A DNA stretch of 64,000 nucleotides, taken from positions 124,001 to 188,000 of the forward strand of contig JANRID010000067.1 of NCBI GenBank assembly GCA_033765305.1, given 5' to 3'. Both the position numbers and the translations under genes were made by a program. The notes beneath the pieces were generated by a model. The model ran no database searches. It was not told the origin of the DNA and worked only from the letters and a program-made list of their open reading frames with translations. This document shows, piece by piece, positions 1-7,534 of the stretch. Source of the stretch: RDXT01 sp033765305 (GTDB lineage Bacteria > Bacteroidota > Bacteroidia > J057). Within the stretch, counting starts at the first letter, position 1. Each line of letters begins with the position of its first letter.

Positions 1-1
1 C

Positions 2-112
2 TACGGCAAAGCCAATCTGTACACCAAGATCTTCGAAGCCAACCGCGGCATTCTGAAAGATCCCGACGTGATCCATCCCGGCCAGGAGCTGACGATCCCC
101 TTCGTCGCCTGA
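2..112 (+). CDS. LysM domain protein, C-terminal end (partial)
   Basis: The window opens inside a reading frame whose last 36 residues contain ANLYTKIFEANRGILKDPD and then HPGQELTIP, ending at a TGA. This is the second half of a LysM peptidoglycan-binding module of the type that ends YgaU/Kbp-like (BON-LysM) proteins. The family binds cell-wall glycan or acts as a soluble periplasmic or cytoplasmic LysM protein. The 5' part lies outside the window, so its length and other domains cannot be judged. A strong terminator follows 27 bases downstream, so this gene ends its transcription unit. Confidence 0.8.
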   Translation, partial: YGKANLYTKIFEANRGILKDPDVIHPGQELTIPFVA

Positions 113-139
113 TCCGCAGGCATCCCGGAGCCCGTATAC

Positions 140-170
140 GCCATCCCGGAACATCCGGGATGGCTTTTTT
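140..170 (+). terminator. Rho-independent terminator after the LysM gene
   Basis: A perfect 11-bp stem (140-150 with 154-164) has a 3-base loop and is followed directly by six T (165-170). It lies just downstream of the LysM stop and separates that gene from the YbaB unit. Confidence 0.9.
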
Positions 171-278
171 GTCGGACCGCCAGCCGCAAGGCGGCGCTCC
201 CCTTCTATCTGCCGTCCTCCTACTTCCTACTTGATACTTGATACTCCCCGCGCTATCTTTACCGGACACTCACGCGCT

Positions 279-617
279 ATGTTCAACTTCGGAGATCTTT
301 TGGGGAAATTCCAGGAAATGCAGGCCCGCATGAAAGCGGTCCGCGAGCGGCTCGACGGCCTGACGGTGGAGTCGGAAGCCGGCGGCGGCATGGTGCGCGT
401 GACCGCCAACGGCAACCGCCGCGTGCTGAAAATCCAGATCGATCCGGATATCATCGACAAGAACGACCCGGAGATCATGGCCGACCTGATTACCGCCGCC
501 GTGAACAAGGCGCTGGACAAGGCAGAGGAAATGGGCCGCTCCGAGCTGGAGGGCGCCACCAAAGGCATGCTGCCCAATCTGCCCGGCCTGGATCTCAGCA
601 AATTCGGCATATCCTGA
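279..617 (+). CDS. ybaB: YbaB/EbfC family nucleoid-associated protein
   Basis: This 112-residue protein starts MFNFGDLLGKFQEMQ, has a central GGMVRVTANGNRRVLKIQ strand region and a short helical tail. That is the usual size and layout of the YbaB/EbfC family, small dimeric DNA-binding proteins often linked to recombination genes. The frame stays open upstream to 231, but the ATG at 279 gives the canonical family start, so it was chosen. A glycosyltransferase starts 5 bases after the stop, suggesting co-transcription. No recR or dnaX is adjacent, unlike in many proteobacteria. Confidence 0.9.
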   Translation: MFNFGDLLGKFQEMQARMKAVRERLDGLTVESEAGGGMVRVTANGNRRVLKIQIDPDIIDKNDPEIMADLITAAVNKALDKAEEMGRSELEGATKGMLPNLPGLDLSKFGIS

Positions 618-622
618 GCCCG

Positions 623-1657
623 ATGGCTGTCCCTGCTGTCACCCTGGTCATTCTCAACTGGAACGGTCGTGCGCTCCTGGAGCGCTTTCTGCCGTCGGTG
701 CTGGCCAGCGGCTACCCCGATTTCCGCGTGCTGGTCGTGGACAATGGCTCCACAGACGACAGCCTGAACTGGCTGGCCGCCCATTTGCCGGCGGTGCAGA
801 CGCTGGCCCTGGATCAGAACTACGGCTTTGCCGAAGGCAACAACCGGGCATTGCCCCTGATCGACACGCCGTATTTTGCCCTCATCAACAGCGATGCCGA
901 GGTGACGCCCGGCTGGCTGGATCCCATGATCCGCCGGATGGAAGCCCATCCGGAGATTGCAGTCGTGCAGCCCAAGCTGCGCGACTGGGAGCTGCGCGGC
1001 CGCTTCGAATATGCCGGCGCCTCGGGCGGCTTCATCGATGCGCTGGGCTACCCCTTCTGCCGGGGCCGCATGTTCGATACCGTGGAGCAGGACGAAGGGC
1101 AGTACGATACCGCAATGCCCATCTTCTGGGCTACCGGCGCCTGCTGCGTGATCCGCACGGAGGTGGTGCGGGAGCACGGCCTCTTCGATCCGGCGTTTTT
1201 TGCCCATATGGAAGAGATCGATTTCTGCTGGCGGGTGCAGAACGCCGGCTATCAGGTCTGGGTGGAGCCCGCCTCGGTGGCCTACCACGTAGGCGGTGCT
1301 ACGCTGCCGCAGGGCAGCCCGCGCAAGACCTACCTCAATGCGCGCAACAGCCTGGCCTGCCTGTACAAAAACCTGCCGGCCGGCCAGCTGCTGCCCAAGC
1401 TGCTGCTGCGGCTGCTGCTCGACGGGGTCTGGGGGCTGCGCTTTCTGCTGCAGCGCCAGCCCGCCATGGTGGGCGCGCTCCTGCGGGCGCACCGCGACTT
1501 TTACCTCAGCACCGGGCGCCTGCGCCGGGAGCGCCGCCGCATGCAGATGCAGCGGGTACGGCAGATGCCGGCCGCAGGCCGGCTCCGGGGCAGCGCCGTC
1601 TGGGCCTATTTCATCCAACGCAAACACCGATGGTCAGATTTGTTTCCTGCTGGCTGA
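623..1657 (+). CDS. Family 2 glycosyltransferase (rhamnosyltransferase-like)
   Basis: This 344-residue protein begins with a GT-A fold: VTLVILNWNGRALLERFLPS near residue 7, the nucleotide-binding stretch VVDNGSTDDS near 40, and a DxD-type INSDAEVTPGW near 88. A further conserved block, ATGACCVIRTEVV followed by FFAHMEEIDFCWR, lies near 170-200. This is the GT2 pattern of WbbL-like rhamnosyl and related sugar transferases that build cell-surface polysaccharide on the cytoplasmic face. The C-terminal 90 residues are basic and helical and may contact the membrane. The sugar donor cannot be read from sequence. The gene overlaps the next esterase gene by 28 bases. Confidence 0.88.
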   Translation: MAVPAVTLVILNWNGRALLERFLPSVLASGYPDFRVLVVDNGSTDDSLNWLAAHLPAVQTLALDQNYGFAEGNNRALPLIDTPYFALINSDAEVTPGWLDPMIRRMEAHPEIAVVQPKLRDWELRGRFEYAGASGGFIDALGYPFCRGRMFDTVEQDEGQYDTAMPIFWATGACCVIRTEVVREHGLFDPAFFAHMEEIDFCWRVQNAGYQVWVEPASVAYHVGGATLPQGSPRKTYLNARNSLACLYKNLPAGQLLPKLLLRLLLDGVWGLRFLLQRQPAMVGALLRAHRDFYLSTGRLRRERRRMQMQRVRQMPAAGRLRGSAVWAYFIQRKHRWSDLFPAG

Positions 1658-2559
1658 CAGCGCTTCTGCTGGCTCTGCCTGCCCCGGCGCAGGAGTTCCT
1701 GCCCCTCTGGCCTGCCGGCATCCCCTGTGCCAATCAGCTGGAGATGGAGGTGATCGGCAATCCCAAAATCGGGCAGATGCTGCGCAAGGTCCACGAACCG
1801 GGCATCGAGGTGTATCTGCCGCCTGCGGGCAGCGCCAACGGCACGGGGGTGCTCATCTGCCCGGGCGGCGGGTATTCGATCCTGGCCTGGGACTGGGAGG
1901 GCACGGAAGTGGCGCGCTGGTTCAGCAGCTTCGGCGTGGCCGCCTTTGTGCTGCGCTACCGCCTGCCGCAGTGGGAGGCCGACTCCTGCCGCCACCGCGT
2001 GGCCCTCGACGATGCGCAGCGGGCCATCCGGCTCATCCGCAGCCGCGCCGCCGATTGGGGTGTGGACTCCGGCAGGCTCGGCATCATGGGCTTCTCCGCC
2101 GGCGGGCACCTCGCCTCCACCGCCGGCACCCGTTTCAATCCGGGCATTGCCCTGTCCTCCGATCCGCTGGAGCAGCTGAGCTGCCGCCCTGATTTTATGA
2201 TCCTGATGTATCCGGTCATCAGCATGGACAGCACCTTCGCACACATGGGCTCCCGGCGGAATCTGATTGGAAATCATCCTTCCGATGCGATGATCCGCTC
2301 CTATTCATCCGAGCTGCAGGTAACGGCCCAGACGCCGCCGACGCTGCTGGTGCACGCCTCGGACGACGAGGGCGTGCCGCCCGAAAACAGCATCCGCTTC
2401 TATCAGGCGCTGCTCCGCCATCGGGTGCCGGCCTCGCTGCTGCTCTATCCCAGCGGCGGGCACGGTTTTTCATTTGCCCTGGACAAGCAGGGCACCGTGC
2501 GCGACTGGCCTTCCGACTGCCGGCGGTGGATGCAGGAAATGGGCTATCTGCCCCGCTGA
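1630..2559 (+). CDS. Secreted alpha/beta hydrolase, acetyl-esterase (BD-FAE-like)
   Basis: The 309-residue protein has an N-terminal signal peptide ending near PAPAQEFLPLWPAG. It shows an oxyanion-hole motif ICPGGGYSILA, the nucleophile elbow GFSAGGHLAS (Ser near residue 157), an acid residue in HASDDEGVPP and the catalytic His in PSGGHGFSF. This matches the BD-FAE/acetylxylan-esterase-like hydrolases that remove acyl groups from plant or bacterial polysaccharides in the periplasm or outside the cell. The start lies inside the end of the glycosyltransferase gene, so the two are probably translated from one message. The substrate is inferred only from family resemblance. Confidence 0.85.
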   Translation: MVRFVSCWLTALLLALPAPAQEFLPLWPAGIPCANQLEMEVIGNPKIGQMLRKVHEPGIEVYLPPAGSANGTGVLICPGGGYSILAWDWEGTEVARWFSSFGVAAFVLRYRLPQWEADSCRHRVALDDAQRAIRLIRSRAADWGVDSGRLGIMGFSAGGHLASTAGTRFNPGIALSSDPLEQLSCRPDFMILMYPVISMDSTFAHMGSRRNLIGNHPSDAMIRSYSSELQVTAQTPPTLLVHASDDEGVPPENSIRFYQALLRHRVPASLLLYPSGGHGFSFALDKQGTVRDWPSDCRRWMQEMGYLPR

Positions 2560-2564
2560 GCCGC

Positions 2565-3431
2565 TCAGCTCAGGATTTCCCCTACATGCACTTCGATATT
2601 GCGGGTGATGATATCCGTAGGCAGGTCATTGGCATCGCCTCCGAAGGGGTCCTCGATTTCCTCCGCCAGCAGCTCCAGGCTGGCCAGCACATAAAAGATG
2701 AACACCACCACCGGAATGACCAGGTAGCCCAGGTTGAACACGTACCCGAAGGGCAGGGTCATGACATAGAAGAAGACGAACTTCTTGATGAATGAGCTGT
2801 AGGAGAAGGGAATGGGGCTGTTCTTGATCCGTTCGCAGGCGCCGCAGATGTCTGTAAAGGCTTGAATATCTGTATGCAGCGTCAGCAGCTGCTCGGCGCT
2901 GATCCGTCCGTCGCTGCGGAGCTCGTAGATCTTGGCCACCAGCCGCCGGGCGATCTGGTTGGGGCGGTGCAGGGCCGGATCGATGGGCTCCTCGTCGTCG
3001 GGCCAGTGCATGGGGGCCTCCGGCTTGAGGTGGGCGCGCAGGGCAGCCGCATACACCGGGATGATGCGGCGGAAAAAGGCGCGGATCGTATGATCTTCCG
3101 GAGGCAGGATGGCGTGGAGCTTCATCGCGAGGTTGCGGCTGGTGTTGGTGAGCGCGCCCCATTGCTTGCGGCCCTCCCACCAGCGGTCGTAGGCGGTATT
3201 GGTCCGGAATACGAGCAGCAGCGAGATCACAAAGCCCAGCAGATTGTGCATCAGGGGCAGATTTTTCAGGTAGCTGTCCGGCGGCACCCGGAAGTATTCT
3301 ACCTCCAGATAGGCGACGATCCCCGAATAGATGGCGATGCCGGCCATCAGCGGCAGCAGCTTGCGGAAGGTGTCTGCCTTGTGAAAGCGGAAGATAAAGG
3401 TAAACCAGTCCTTGGGATTATACGCGATCAT
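2565..3431 (-). CDS. Bestrophin-family ion channel protein (UPF0187)
   Basis: A 288-residue membrane protein with the bestrophin hallmarks: NPKDWFTFIFRFHKADT at the N-terminus, LLGFVISLLLVFRTNTAY followed by DRWWEGRKQWG near residues 66-95, and a late pair of hydrophobic segments around FVFFYVMTLPFGYVFNLG and VIPVVVFIFYVLASLELL. The ending with ELLAEEIEDPFGGDANDLP is also typical. Bacterial bestrophins form pentameric channels, described as cation or chloride channels. The gene is convergent with the esterase (stops 5 bases apart) and lies just downstream of a two-component pair on the same strand, with which it might be co-transcribed. Confidence 0.9.
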   Translation of the reverse strand: MIAYNPKDWFTFIFRFHKADTFRKLLPLMAGIAIYSGIVAYLEVEYFRVPPDSYLKNLPLMHNLLGFVISLLLVFRTNTAYDRWWEGRKQWGALTNTSRNLAMKLHAILPPEDHTIRAFFRRIIPVYAAALRAHLKPEAPMHWPDDEEPIDPALHRPNQIARRLVAKIYELRSDGRISAEQLLTLHTDIQAFTDICGACERIKNSPIPFSYSSFIKKFVFFYVMTLPFGYVFNLGYLVIPVVVFIFYVLASLELLAEEIEDPFGGDANDLPTDIITRNIEVHVGEILS

Positions 3432-3476
3432 GGGGAAGGGTAGGGGATAGGGGCTGATTACCTGGAGGATACGCAG

Positions 3477-4199
3477 TTATCCGCCATTCTGGCCTTCGAG
3501 AAAGCGCAGGAACTCTTCTTTGTAGGAGTTGCTGATCGGGATTTCCTTGTCTCCGATGTAGACGTGGTTGTTCTGGATGAGGGAGATATGCTGCAGGCTG
3601 ACGATATAGCTTTTATGGACGCGCATAAAGCCTGCCGAGGGCAGCTTTTTGAGCATATTGGTCATGCTCATCAGGGTCAGGATGCGCTGCTTGGGGGTGT
3701 GGATGGCGATGTAGTCGCGCATGCCTTCGATGAAGAGGATGTCGGCGAAGTTGACCTTGAAGAACCGCGTGTCGGATTTGACGAAGAGAAACTCCTTGTT
3801 TTCAGGCTGCTCTTCCTGCCGCGATTCCAGGGCTTCCTGGGCCTTGCAGAGCGAAACAGCCTTGTTGACAGCCTTGAGGAAACGGTCGAAGGGCACCGGC
3901 TTGAGCAGGTAGTCCACCGCATCGACCTCGAAGCCCGACACCGCGTATTCGGGGTAGGCGGTCGTAAAGATCACCAGGGGCTTGGGCGACACGCTCTGCA
4001 GCCATTGCAGGCCGGAGAGATCGGGCATCTGGATGTCGAGAAACACCAGATCCACCGGATTTTCCACCGCATAGTGCAGGGCTTCCACCGGATTGAGGAA
4101 GGTTGCGGCGAGTTCGATGGAGGGGACCTTGTCGGCAAAGCGCCGGATCACTTCCAGAGCCGGCGGCTCGTCGTCGATGGCGATGGTTCGGAGTCTCAT
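3477..4199 (-). CDS. LytTR-family response regulator
   Basis: This 240-residue protein has a receiver domain (acidic pocket DDEP at 9-12, phosphoacceptor Asp55 in LVFLDIQMPDLSG, conserved Thr79 and Lys100) and a C-terminal LytTR DNA-binding domain from about residue 136, with FIEGMRDYIAIHT and FMRVHKSYIV. The family binds promoter DNA as dimers through an unusual beta-type domain. Its ATG overlaps the TGA of the upstream histidine kinase gene in an ATGA overlap, so the two are translationally coupled and surely form a pair. The target genes are unknown; the bestrophin gene immediately downstream is the nearest candidate. Confidence 0.94.
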   Translation of the reverse strand: MRLRTIAIDDEPPALEVIRRFADKVPSIELAATFLNPVEALHYAVENPVDLVFLDIQMPDLSGLQWLQSVSPKPLVIFTTAYPEYAVSGFEVDAVDYLLKPVPFDRFLKAVNKAVSLCKAQEALESRQEEQPENKEFLFVKSDTRFFKVNFADILFIEGMRDYIAIHTPKQRILTLMSMTNMLKKLPSAGFMRVHKSYIVSLQHISLIQNNHVYIGDKEIPISNSYKEEFLRFLEGQNGG

Positions 4200-5242
4200 A
4201 AGGATATGATCAGGTTCACCCGGTAGAGGTTTCCGGCAGATTCGGCTGTCAGCTGATACGCGTCTTCGTATAACAAATCAAGCCTTTTTTTAACATTCTG
4301 CAAACCAATGCCGCCCGGCTCCCGTACGGCGCCTGCCTGGCCGGGGTGCACGGTGTTTTCGACCTCGAAGAAGAGCGTCTTGCCTGCCAGGTCGATGCTG
4401 ATGCGGATTTCGGACGGATGCACGGAGCTGATGCCGTGCTTGAAGGCATTTTCGATGAAGGGAATCAGCACCATCGGCACGATTTCCTTGCCTTCCACCT
4501 CGCCCCGCACCTGAAAATCCACCTGGGTGAGGCCGTTGAGCCGGAGCTGCTGGAGGTCGATGTAGTTCCGGATATACTCGATCTCCCGGCTCATGGGCGC
4601 ATGGGGCCCGTTGCTTTCATAGAGCATGTAGCGCATCATCTGGGAAAGCTTGGCGATCCCTTCGGCGGTCGGTTCGTCGTTGTGCTTGAAAGCCAGGGCG
4701 TAGAGGCCGTTGAGGATGTTGAAGAGAAAATGCGGGTTGATCTGGTGCTTGAGTGCCAGCAGCTCGGCGCGCAGCTTTTCCTGCTCCAGCTCGCGCAGCT
4801 TGTGCTGCTCGCGGAACCAGCCGAAGGTAAATCCGTACAGGTTGGCGGCCACCATAAAGGCCCCGCTGACGACGGCGTTGATCGTCAGCCAGTCGGTAAA
4901 AAGCAGGGGCTCCTGCGTGTACAGGCCGCTGCGGTAGACCTGCCGGCTGTAGGCGTAGTCGATGCAGCTTTCGACGAGCACAAACCCCAGGACATAGGCT
5001 GAATTGATCGTCAGGAAGTAGGGCAGGGACGTGCCCTGGAGGTAGCGGGGCAGGGCAATGTGGGCATAGGAGTACACCATGACCGCGTTGAGCAGGGTGC
5101 CGTAGAGCAGAAAGAGCCCCTGGTCCTCCGGCGCAAACAGGGGCGAACGGAAGAGCCCCAGGCCGGCAGGCTCCGGATAGAGGATAAAGCAGAAGGCCCC
5201 CCAGATGATCAGGTGGAGCAGGATGTAGAGGCTTTTACCCAT
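4196..5242 (-). CDS. LytS/YehU-type membrane sensor histidine kinase
   Basis: From the ATG at 5242 the protein has 348 residues. About four hydrophobic segments (roughly 5-21, 45-63, 74-92, 118-140) form a membrane sensor, followed by a coiled coil, the His_kinase block LKHQINPHFLFNILNGLYAL (His171) and an ATPase domain with VLIPFIENAFKHG and GGIGLQNVKKRL. There is no extracytoplasmic ligand domain, so sensing is probably within the membrane. The frame is open further upstream to 5374, but that extension is Arg- and Cys-rich and the ATG at 5242 begins the first membrane helix. It is coupled to the LytTR regulator. A TATCTTG box lies 8 bases before this start. Confidence 0.92.
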   Translation of the reverse strand: MGKSLYILLHLIIWGAFCFILYPEPAGLGLFRSPLFAPEDQGLFLLYGTLLNAVMVYSYAHIALPRYLQGTSLPYFLTINSAYVLGFVLVESCIDYAYSRQVYRSGLYTQEPLLFTDWLTINAVVSGAFMVAANLYGFTFGWFREQHKLRELEQEKLRAELLALKHQINPHFLFNILNGLYALAFKHNDEPTAEGIAKLSQMMRYMLYESNGPHAPMSREIEYIRNYIDLQQLRLNGLTQVDFQVRGEVEGKEIVPMVLIPFIENAFKHGISSVHPSEIRISIDLAGKTLFFEVENTVHPGQAGAVREPGGIGLQNVKKRLDLLYEDAYQLTAESAGNLYRVNLIISL

Positions 5243-5403
5243 GCGGACTGCAAGATAGGGCCGGAAGCAGGCCCTGCACAAGGGGATAGCCGAGCCCGCC
5301 GGGCATCTGGCAGAAGGATCGGCCTCAGTTGCCGAGCGCAATCGTCTTTTCCGGAACCTTGCGCATCCAGGCACAGTACAAACCAGTGTAATTCATAACC
5401 GCC

Positions 5404-5760
5404 ATGCGTATCTCATTGCCCTTGCATCCGTTGCTGCTGGCAGGCCTGCTGGCGATAGCGGGCGCGCGGCTCTGCGCGCAGGATGGGTCGGTCTGGATGC
5501 CGATCACCCCCTATGCCCAGCACATCGAAAACACCCAGCAGGCTGCACGCCCCGCCCAGGCGCGTCCGGTGCAGCAGCCCGCTCCCGCGCGTGCGCAGCT
5601 CCAGGCTGCCCGCCCTGTGATGCCGCTTCCGTTGGTGCCCGCCTTTTCGCCGGCCCTTCCGGACTGCGAGCCCGCCCTGCCCGCTGAAACCCGCCGTCCG
5701 GCGCCCGCGCCCGACCGCCAGTCCATCGAGCAGATCATCTCCGAGCCCGGCAACGGGTAA
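5404..5760 (+). CDS. Small secreted Pro/Ala-rich protein of unknown function
   Basis: The frame encodes 118 residues: a clear signal peptide (HPLLLAGLLAIAGARLCAQ) followed by a low-complexity stretch rich in Pro, Ala, Gln and Arg. No known domain is visible. The signal peptide and the start codon in an otherwise empty stretch between divergent units support it as real, but the low-complexity body could also arise by chance in GC-rich DNA. It is divergent from the histidine kinase gene and lies upstream of the suf region. Confidence 0.5.
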   Translation: MRISLPLHPLLLAGLLAIAGARLCAQDGSVWMPITPYAQHIENTQQAARPAQARPVQQPAPARAQLQAARPVMPLPLVPAFSPALPDCEPALPAETRRPAPAPDRQSIEQIISEPGNG

Positions 5761-5870
5761 GGAGCCTCCTTCCGGCGTTTTTCTCATGCTTCTTCTATAA
5801 TAAGGCTTTAGACGTTGCGTTGCCGGTCCGATGGGGCCGGCAATTTTTTTTCACTTTTTCCAAACCTTCT

Positions 5871-5884
5871 ACCTAATATTAGGT
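5871..5884. promoter_or_regulatory. Perfect 14-bp palindrome upstream of sufB, candidate operator
   Basis: ACCTAATATTAGGT is a perfect palindrome that ends 9 bases before a consensus -7 box, in an AT-rich pocket unlike the surrounding GC-rich DNA. The position, between the expected -33 and -7 elements, suits a repressor site for the suf operon. The regulator is not identified. Confidence 0.5.
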
Positions 5885-5893
5885 ATTAGCTTA

Positions 5894-5901
5894 TATATTT
5901 G
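5894..5901 (+). promoter_or_regulatory. -7 promoter box for the suf operon
   Basis: TATATTTG fits the Bacteroidota consensus TAnnTTTG. It lies about 93 bases before the sufB start, leaving a long leader that contains a second inverted repeat. No convincing -33 TTG is seen at the usual spacing. Confidence 0.55.
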
Positions 5902-5966
5902 CCTGCGGTATCCAGCCTCGGTACCCGTGCATGCGCCCCGGAGCGCATTTCATTTTGACCCTTTGA

Positions 5967-5981
5967 TTAGATTAAGTCTAA
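5967..5981. promoter_or_regulatory. TTAGA-N5-TCTAA inverted repeat just before sufB
   Basis: An AT-rich inverted repeat (arms 5967-5971 and 5977-5981, 5-base centre) ends 13 bases before the sufB ATG. It could be a regulator site or a leader element affecting translation. It resembles metal- or redox-regulator half-sites only loosely, so no regulator is named. Confidence 0.4.
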
Positions 5982-5994
5982 ATAAAGATAACAT

Positions 5995-7476
5995 ATGGCT
6001 GATGTGCAATACCCCGCCGTGCAGGAGCTGAGCGACAGCGAACGCATCATCCAGGAAGTGACCGGACGGCAGTATGAGCATGGCTGGGTCTCGGATATCG
6101 AGACGGAGAAAGCTCCCAAAGGCCTCAATGAAGACATCATCCGCTTCATCTCCGCCAAGAAGCAGGAGCCGGAGTGGATGCTCGAATCGCGGCTGCGTGC
6201 CTTCGCCCACTGGCAGAAGATGCAGGAGCCGGCCTGGGCGCACGTGCAGTATCCTCCGATCGACTTTCAGGATGCGTATTATTACGCTGCGCCCAAGCAG
6301 AAGCCCGCACTCAACAGCCTGGACGAGGTGGACCCCGAGCTGCTGCGCACCTTCGAGAAGCTCGGCATTCCCCTTCATGAGCAGAAGCTCCTCGCCGGGG
6401 TAGCGGTGGATGCAGTCATCGACTCGGTATCGGTCAAAACGACCTACAAGGAAACCCTGCGCGAGCTGGGCATCATTTTCTGCTCCTTCAGCGAGGCCAT
6501 CCAGGAGCATCCCGAGCTGGTGCGGCAGTACATGGGCACGGTGGTGCCCTATACCGACAACTTCTACGCCGCGCTCAATGCAGCGGTCTTCACCGACGGT
6601 TCTTTCGTCTATATTCCCAAGGGCGTGCGCTGCCCGATGGAGCTCTCGACTTATTTCCGGATCAACGAAGCCAAGACCGGCCAGTTCGAGCGCACGCTCA
6701 TCGTGGCGGAGGAAGGCAGCTATGTGAGCTACCTCGAAGGCTGCACGGCCCCGCAGCGCGATGAAAACCAGCTGCATGCGGCAGTGGTGGAGCTGGTGGC
6801 CATGGAGCGCGCCGAGATCAAGTATTCCACCGTCCAGAACTGGTATCCCGGCGATCCGGAGACCGGCGCCGGCGGCATCTATAACTTTGTCACCAAGCGC
6901 GGCATCTGCAAGGGCTACCGTTCCAAGATTTCGTGGACCCAGGTCGAGACCGGCTCCGCCATCACCTGGAAATACCCCAGCGTGGTGCTTCAGGGCGACG
7001 AATCGGAGGGGGAGTTTTACTCCGTGGCCGTCACCAACGGCATGCAGCAGGCCGATACCGGCACGAAGATGACCCACATCGGGCGCAACACCCGCAGCCT
7101 GATCGTGTCCAAGGGCATCTCCGCCGGCAAAAGCAACAACAGCTACCGCGGCCTGGTCAAGATCATGAAAGGCGCCAGCGGCGCGCGCAACTTCTCGCAG
7201 TGCGACTCGCTGCTCATCGGCGACACCTGCGGCGCGCATACCTTCCCCTACATTGAAGTGGGCAACCAAAGCGCCACGGTGGAGCACGAAGCCACCACTT
7301 CCAAGATCGGCGAGGACCAGATCTTCTACTGCAACCAGCGCGGCATGGATACCGAGCAGGCGGTGAGCCTGATCGTGAACGGCTACGCGCGCGAGGTGCT
7401 GAACCAGCTCCCGATGGAGTTTGCGGTAGAGGCACAGAAGCTGCTGAGCATCAGCCTGGAAGGCAGCGTGGGGTAA
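5995..7476 (+). CDS. sufB: Fe-S cluster assembly scaffold SufB
   Basis: This 493-residue protein is a full-length SufB: VDSVSVKTTYKETLRELGII in the first half, YIPKGVRCPMELSTYFRINE, then YVSYLEGCTAPQRDENQLH, and the C-terminal core with CDSLLIGDTCGAHTFPYIE and EHEATTSKIGEDQIFYCNQR. SufB is the scaffold of the SufBC2D complex on which a cluster is assembled in the cytoplasm. It is the first gene of the suf operon, and 58 bases separate it from an ATPase gene instead of the sufC that normally follows. The upstream palindrome and inverted repeat suggest regulated expression. Confidence 0.97.
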   Translation: MADVQYPAVQELSDSERIIQEVTGRQYEHGWVSDIETEKAPKGLNEDIIRFISAKKQEPEWMLESRLRAFAHWQKMQEPAWAHVQYPPIDFQDAYYYAAPKQKPALNSLDEVDPELLRTFEKLGIPLHEQKLLAGVAVDAVIDSVSVKTTYKETLRELGIIFCSFSEAIQEHPELVRQYMGTVVPYTDNFYAALNAAVFTDGSFVYIPKGVRCPMELSTYFRINEAKTGQFERTLIVAEEGSYVSYLEGCTAPQRDENQLHAAVVELVAMERAEIKYSTVQNWYPGDPETGAGGIYNFVTKRGICKGYRSKISWTQVETGSAITWKYPSVVLQGDESEGEFYSVAVTNGMQQADTGTKMTHIGRNTRSLIVSKGISAGKSNNSYRGLVKIMKGASGARNFSQCDSLLIGDTCGAHTFPYIEVGNQSATVEHEATTSKIGEDQIFYCNQRGMDTEQAVSLIVNGYAREVLNQLPMEFAVEAQKLLSISLEGSVG

Positions 7477-7534
7477 GCAGGCTGCAGGAAGGGCCTTACA
7501 CAAGGACGCACACAGAGATCACCGGCACCCATAC

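Noticed and set aside
227..1627. A 466-codon open frame on the minus strand opposite YbaB and the glycosyltransferase
   Set aside because: It is antisense to two clear genes. GC-rich DNA leaves few stops in such frames, and the translation is Gly/Ala/Arg/His-rich with no domain.
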